Below are positions 60,463 to 64,000 of a DNA stretch of 64,000 nucleotides, piece by piece. The stretch's first letter is position 1. Each line of letters opens with the position of its first letter. The translations under genes and the position numbers were made by a program. The notes beneath the pieces are model-generated. The model did not search any database. It was not told the DNA's origin and was given only the letters and a program-made list of their open reading frames with translations. The stretch is from Erysipelotrichaceae bacterium (GTDB taxonomy: Bacteria; Bacillota_I; Bacilli_A; Erysipelotrichales; Erysipelotrichaceae), in NCBI GenBank assembly GCA_017515475.1, contig JAFWFS010000007.1, positions 62,001 through 126,000 on the forward strand. Direction: 5' to 3'.

Positions 60463-63400
60463 TTATTTCACTCTTGCCTGAAGATTTTCAAATCTTCTCT
60501 TGGCGTCATTCTTGGCCTTTTCATAAAGCTCTTGAGCCTTTTCCGGATTGACCTTAACAAGGTTGTTGTATCTTGCTTCGTCCATCAGGAAATCCTGGAA
60601 TTTGTCGAAGTCAGGAGTCTTGTAATCGATTGTCAGAGGAGACTCGTTACGTGGGTCATATCTGTAAAGCGTGACATAACCGCATTCGACTGCCTGTTTC
60701 TGAACAAGCTGCTGCTTAGAAAGGCCGCCCTTGATACCATGCAGTTCACATGGACAGTAAGCGATGATCAGAGAAGGTCCGTTATAGCTTTCTGCTTCTT
60801 TCAGAGCCTTGATCGCCTGCATTCTGTTTGTGCCCATGCATATGGATGCAACATATACATGTCCATAGCTCATTGCAATCTGTCCAAGGTCTTTCTTGGC
60901 TACAGCCTTACCGCCTGCAGCGAACTGAGCGATAGAAGCTGCCTGAGAAGACTTGGATGACTGACCGCCGGTATTTGAATAGACTTCTGTATCCAGAACC
61001 AGAATATTGACGTTCAGGTTGTTGGCGATAACGTGATCTAATCCGCCGTAACCGATATCGTAAGCCCATCCATCACCGCCGACGATCCATACAGAATTGG
61101 AAACAAGATCTCTAACTTCTTCTGCCAGAACATGAACATCTTCACATGCTGATTTAGCAGCAAGTTCACCGATTCTGCCGGCGAGTTTCTTTTCTTCAAC
61201 TCTATTGCCATTGATCTTGAGATATTCTTCGAATAAGCCTTTCAGCTCAGGTTCAACTTTGTCAAGATTGTCTTCCATGACTTTAAGAAGAACGGCTTTC
61301 TTGTAGTTCTTAGCCAATGCCATACCATAACCGTATTCAGCGTTGTCTTCGAACAAAGAGTTGGCCCAGGCGATACCGTTACCGTCTTTATCCGTTACAA
61401 ACGGAGTTGATGGAGTTGATCCGCAATAGATGGATGAACATCCTGTTGCGTTTGCAACCAGCATGTCAGGTCCAAACAACTGAGAAACAAGTCTGTAATA
61501 TGGAGCTTCACCACAGCCAGGGCATGATCCAGGAACTTCGAAATATGGTTTCAGGAACTGGGTTCCCTTTGGCGTATCGTTTACAAGATCTGCCTTGTAT
61601 TCGGTTTCGTTGAACAGGTAATCCGCAAGTGGAGCTTCGTTCATTAAAGAGTGAACGTCTACCATTTCCAGAGCCTTGTTTCCGCCCTTTCCCGGACATT
61701 CTGCAGCACAAAGGCCACAGCCTACGCAGTTATCAGGAGAAACCTGTACTCTGAACTTATAGTTCTCTGCACCTTTACCCATTGCCTGAATGGTATCGAA
61801 TGCCATTGGAGCGTTCTTGATCTCTTCTTCGGTTAAAGCAAACTGTCTGATCGTAGCATGCGGACATACGAATGAACAGAAACCGCACTGGATACAGTTT
61901 TCAGGATTCCATTTAGGAACATAAGAAGCGATATTTCTGTGTTCAGCATAAGAAACGTTGTTTCTCATCGTACCGTCCAGTACACCGTATTTCGTGAAAG
62001 CGGAAACTGGCATATCGTAACCGGACAGTGTATCGAATCCCTGAACGAATTCATCGAAATATTCGTCACCGGTCTTTTCAACTGTGAATTTAGAAGGAAG
62101 CTGAGCCCATTCAGGTTTTACTTCAATTTCTACAAGACCAGCTTTACCGGCATCGATAGCTTTCCAGTTCATTTCTACGACATCATCACCCTTCTTGCCG
62201 TAAGACTTCTTGGCAGCGGCCTTCATCAGGTCCAAAGCCTTGTCGTATGGCATGATCTGTTCGTTCAGAGCGAAGAATGCAGACTGTAAAGTCGTATTGG
62301 TTCTTCTTCCCATACCGATTTCCGTACAGATCTTGGTCGCATTGATGATATAGAATTTCGCATGCTTCTTGGCTAACTGAACCTTCATTCTGTTAGGAAG
62401 ATAATCTTCGATCTTTTCCGGTTCAATCGTCGTATTCAGCAGGAAAGTACCGCCATCCTTTAATCCTGAAAGCATATCGTATTTCAGCACATATGAATCC
62501 AATGAGCATGATACGAAATCGGCGTTATTGACATAGTATGTACTTCTGATTGGATCAGGTCCGAATCTCAGGTGTGATCTTGTAACACCGCCGGCTTTTC
62601 TTGAGTCGTACTGGAAATATGCCTGCGCATACTGATCGGTATTATCGCCAATGATCTTGACGGAGTTCTTGTTTGCACCGACAGTGCCATCTGAACCTAA
62701 GCCCCAGAACAGACATGAAGTGTATGTTCCATCGATCTTGAAGTCAGGATCAACATCGAGTGACAGATGTGTAACATCATCGTTGATACCGATCGTGAAT
62801 TCTTCTTTCGGAGCGTCTTTAGCAAGTTCATCATATACTGCCTTGATCTGGTTAGGAGCTGTATCCTTTGAAGCTATACCGTATCTGCCGCCGATCAGCT
62901 TGATACCCGTATCTTTCAGAACGCTTAATACGTCCAGATACAAAGGCTCTCTAGTGCCGATTTCTTTCGTTCTATCAAGAACGGCGATCTTCTTTGCAGT
63001 CTTTGGCAGAACGTTAAACAGATATTTAGCAGAGAACGGCCTGTAAAGATGAACAGAGATAACACCGATCTTTTCGCCTTTAGCTGTTAAGGCATCGACA
63101 ACTTCCTTGATCGTCTCAACGACAGAACCCATGGCAACGATGATTCTCTCTGCATCAGGTGCGCCATAGTAAGTGAAAGGCTTGTAATCTCTGCCTGTAT
63201 GTTCAGAAATCTTTTCCATATAAGAAGCAACAACGTCAGGAACCTTAGCAAAGTGTTCGTTCTGCGCTTCTCTTGTCTGGAATACGACATCGTCGTTTTC
63301 AGCTCCGCCTCTTGTTACCGCATTTCCGTGAGGATTCAATGCGTTGGCCTTGAATCTCTTGACAGCATCCATATCCAGCAAAGACTTCAGATAGTCATAA

Positions 63401-63960
63401 TCCATAACTTCTACTTTCTGAATCTCGTGTGAAGTTCTGAAACCGTCAAAGAAATGAAGGAACGGAACGCTTGCCTTGATTGCGGAAAGATGCGCAACAC
63501 CTGCAAGATCCATTGCTTCCTGAACGGAATTCGAGCAAAGCATGCATACGCCTGTCTGACGTGCAGCGTAGATGTCTTCATGATCGCCGAAAATAGAAAG
63601 TGCAGAAGTTGCAAGTGCTCTCGCTGCTACATGTACAACACCCGGAAGCAGTTCGCCTGCCCATTTGTACATGTTCGGAATCATCAGTAAAAGGCCCTGA
63701 GATGCAGTGAAAGTAGTAGCTAAAGCACCGCCCTGTAAAGTACCGTGAACGGCACCTGCAGCACCAGCTTCTGACTGCATTTCGGCTACTTTTACGATGT
63801 TGCCGAAGATGTTGGTTCTTTTGGCTGTTGCCCATGCATCGACTACTTCCGCCATCGTTGAAGATGGAGTAATAGGATAGATTGCAGCTACATCAGTAAA
63901 AGCATACGCGCAATGAGCGGCAGCTGTATTGCCATCCATTGATTGGAAAATTTTTCCCAT
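60463..63960 (-). CDS. nifJ: Pyruvate:ferredoxin (flavodoxin) oxidoreductase
   Basis: An 1165-residue single-chain enzyme that converts pyruvate and CoA to acetyl-CoA and CO2, reducing ferredoxin. Domains in order: pyrimidine-binding domain I (AYPITPSSTMAEVVD-like AIYPITPSSTMAEVVDAWA), domains II-III with the transketolase C-like and gamma regions, two [4Fe-4S] ferredoxin motifs (CIQCGFCSFVCPH and CVGCGLCAAECPGKG), and the TPP domain with CPGCGEAPYYRL, GGDGWAYDIGYGG and the LDTEVYSNTGGQ motif. A strong AGGAGGAG precedes ATG; the gene is single and ends at a terminator. It supplies ferredoxin electrons to the hydrogenase. Confidence 0.97.
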   Translation of the reverse strand: MGKIFQSMDGNTAAAHCAYAFTDVAAIYPITPSSTMAEVVDAWATAKRTNIFGNIVKVAEMQSEAGAAGAVHGTLQGGALATTFTASQGLLLMIPNMYKWAGELLPGVVHVAARALATSALSIFGDHEDIYAARQTGVCMLCSNSVQEAMDLAGVAHLSAIKASVPFLHFFDGFRTSHEIQKVEVMDYDYLKSLLDMDAVKRFKANALNPHGNAVTRGGAENDDVVFQTREAQNEHFAKVPDVVASYMEKISEHTGRDYKPFTYYGAPDAERIIVAMGSVVETIKEVVDALTAKGEKIGVISVHLYRPFSAKYLFNVLPKTAKKIAVLDRTKEIGTREPLYLDVLSVLKDTGIKLIGGRYGIASKDTAPNQIKAVYDELAKDAPKEEFTIGINDDVTHLSLDVDPDFKIDGTYTSCLFWGLGSDGTVGANKNSVKIIGDNTDQYAQAYFQYDSRKAGGVTRSHLRFGPDPIRSTYYVNNADFVSCSLDSYVLKYDMLSGLKDGGTFLLNTTIEPEKIEDYLPNRMKVQLAKKHAKFYIINATKICTEIGMGRRTNTTLQSAFFALNEQIMPYDKALDLMKAAAKKSYGKKGDDVVEMNWKAIDAGKAGLVEIEVKPEWAQLPSKFTVEKTGDEYFDEFVQGFDTLSGYDMPVSAFTKYGVLDGTMRNNVSYAEHRNIASYVPKWNPENCIQCGFCSFVCPHATIRQFALTEEEIKNAPMAFDTIQAMGKGAENYKFRVQVSPDNCVGCGLCAAECPGKGGNKALEMVDVHSLMNEAPLADYLFNETEYKADLVNDTPKGTQFLKPYFEVPGSCPGCGEAPYYRLVSQLFGPDMLVANATGCSSIYCGSTPSTPFVTDKDGNGIAWANSLFEDNAEYGYGMALAKNYKKAVLLKVMEDNLDKVEPELKGLFEEYLKINGNRVEEKKLAGRIGELAAKSACEDVHVLAEEVRDLVSNSVWIVGGDGWAYDIGYGGLDHVIANNLNVNILVLDTEVYSNTGGQSSKSSQAASIAQFAAGGKAVAKKDLGQIAMSYGHVYVASICMGTNRMQAIKALKEAESYNGPSLIIAYCPCELHGIKGGLSKQQLVQKQAVECGYVTLYRYDPRNESPLTIDYKTPDFDKFQDFLMDEARYNNLVKVNPEKAQELYEKAKNDAKRRFENLQARVK

Positions 63961-64000
63961 AATAAAAGTCTCCTCCTATGCGTTTTCATTATCTCACAAA

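Noticed and set aside
1-64000. Mobile elements, CRISPR arrays, tRNA or rRNA genes
   Set aside because: I looked for transposase-like frames, repeated spacers and tRNA/rRNA hallmarks and saw none; the T-box leaders are the main repeated elements.

Overview
The window is a dense block of housekeeping genes from the chromosome of a low-to-moderate-GC, anaerobic Bacillota (Firmicutes) bacterium. I place it most plausibly in or near the Erysipelotrichia. The basis is the conserved Firmicutes synteny (alaS-ireB-DUF1292-mltG-udk-greA; plsY/parE-parC; yqeG-yqeH-yhbY-yqeK-rsfS-yqeM; dnaD-nth; cvpA-mutS2-uvrC), the T-box leaders in front of tRNA synthetase genes, and an anaerobic redox pair made of a trimeric [FeFe] hydrogenase and a pyruvate:ferredoxin oxidoreductase. 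The taxon is an inference. I see no rRNA, tRNA, insertion sequence, prophage or CRISPR array.

Layout. 1-7.4 kb (minus): a partial U32 peptidase-family gene, L-serine dehydratase, holA, a broken comEC remnant, greA, udk, mltG, a DUF1292 gene and ireB. 7.4-14.5 kb (minus): T-box-alaS, then spx-mnmA-recD2-ECF S component read as one overlapping operon. 14.5-15.8 kb (plus): T-box-trpS. 15.8-21.6 kb (minus): cvpA-mutS2-uvrC-small membrane ORF-rmuC. 21.7-24.2 kb (plus): rnhC and proS. 24.3-34.9 kb (minus): T-box-thrS, valS (with T-box) plus an alpha/beta hydrolase, lon-engB, tig and a DUF3196-like gene. 34.9-39.1 kb (minus): hydC-hydB-hydA. 39.3-40.7 kb (plus): DUF1846 gene. 40.7-50.3 kb (minus): an eleven-gene chain from parE to nth. 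50.4-51.0 kb (plus): plsY. 51.1-60.4 kb (minus): a YneF protein, a probable structured RNA, a thiol-redox lipoprotein with a PfkB kinase, T-box-pheST, rplKA, a YhaM-like nuclease, recX and a histidine phosphatase. 60.5-64.0 kb (minus): nifJ.

How the genes work together. Pyruvate oxidation by NifJ gives reduced ferredoxin, and the HydABC-type hydrogenase can use this together with NADH to release H2. Five synthetase transcription units (alaS, trpS, thrS, valS, pheST) carry T-box leaders whose candidate specifier codons match their amino acids. The alaS and pheS leaders share near-identical 3' halves. DNA repair genes (mutS2, uvrC, rmuC, recD2, nth, recX), ribosome assembly factors (yqeH, yhbY, rsfS, engB) and protein quality control (lon, tig) fill most of the rest.

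Most notable observations: (i) about ten genes have a -10 box, often of the extended TGTTATAAT type, only 6-10 nt before the start codon and no Shine-Dalgarno, which suggests leaderless or near-leaderless mRNAs; (ii) a 145-nt RNA candidate with 6S-like architecture sits upstream of yneF; (iii) comEC has decayed in place to half of its metallo-beta-lactamase domain; (iv) Spx carries an unusual four-cysteine tail; (v) threonyl-tRNA synthetase lacks the TGS domain; (vi) an inverted repeat overlaps the predicted hydrogenase promoter. I did not find a clearly new multi-gene system here.
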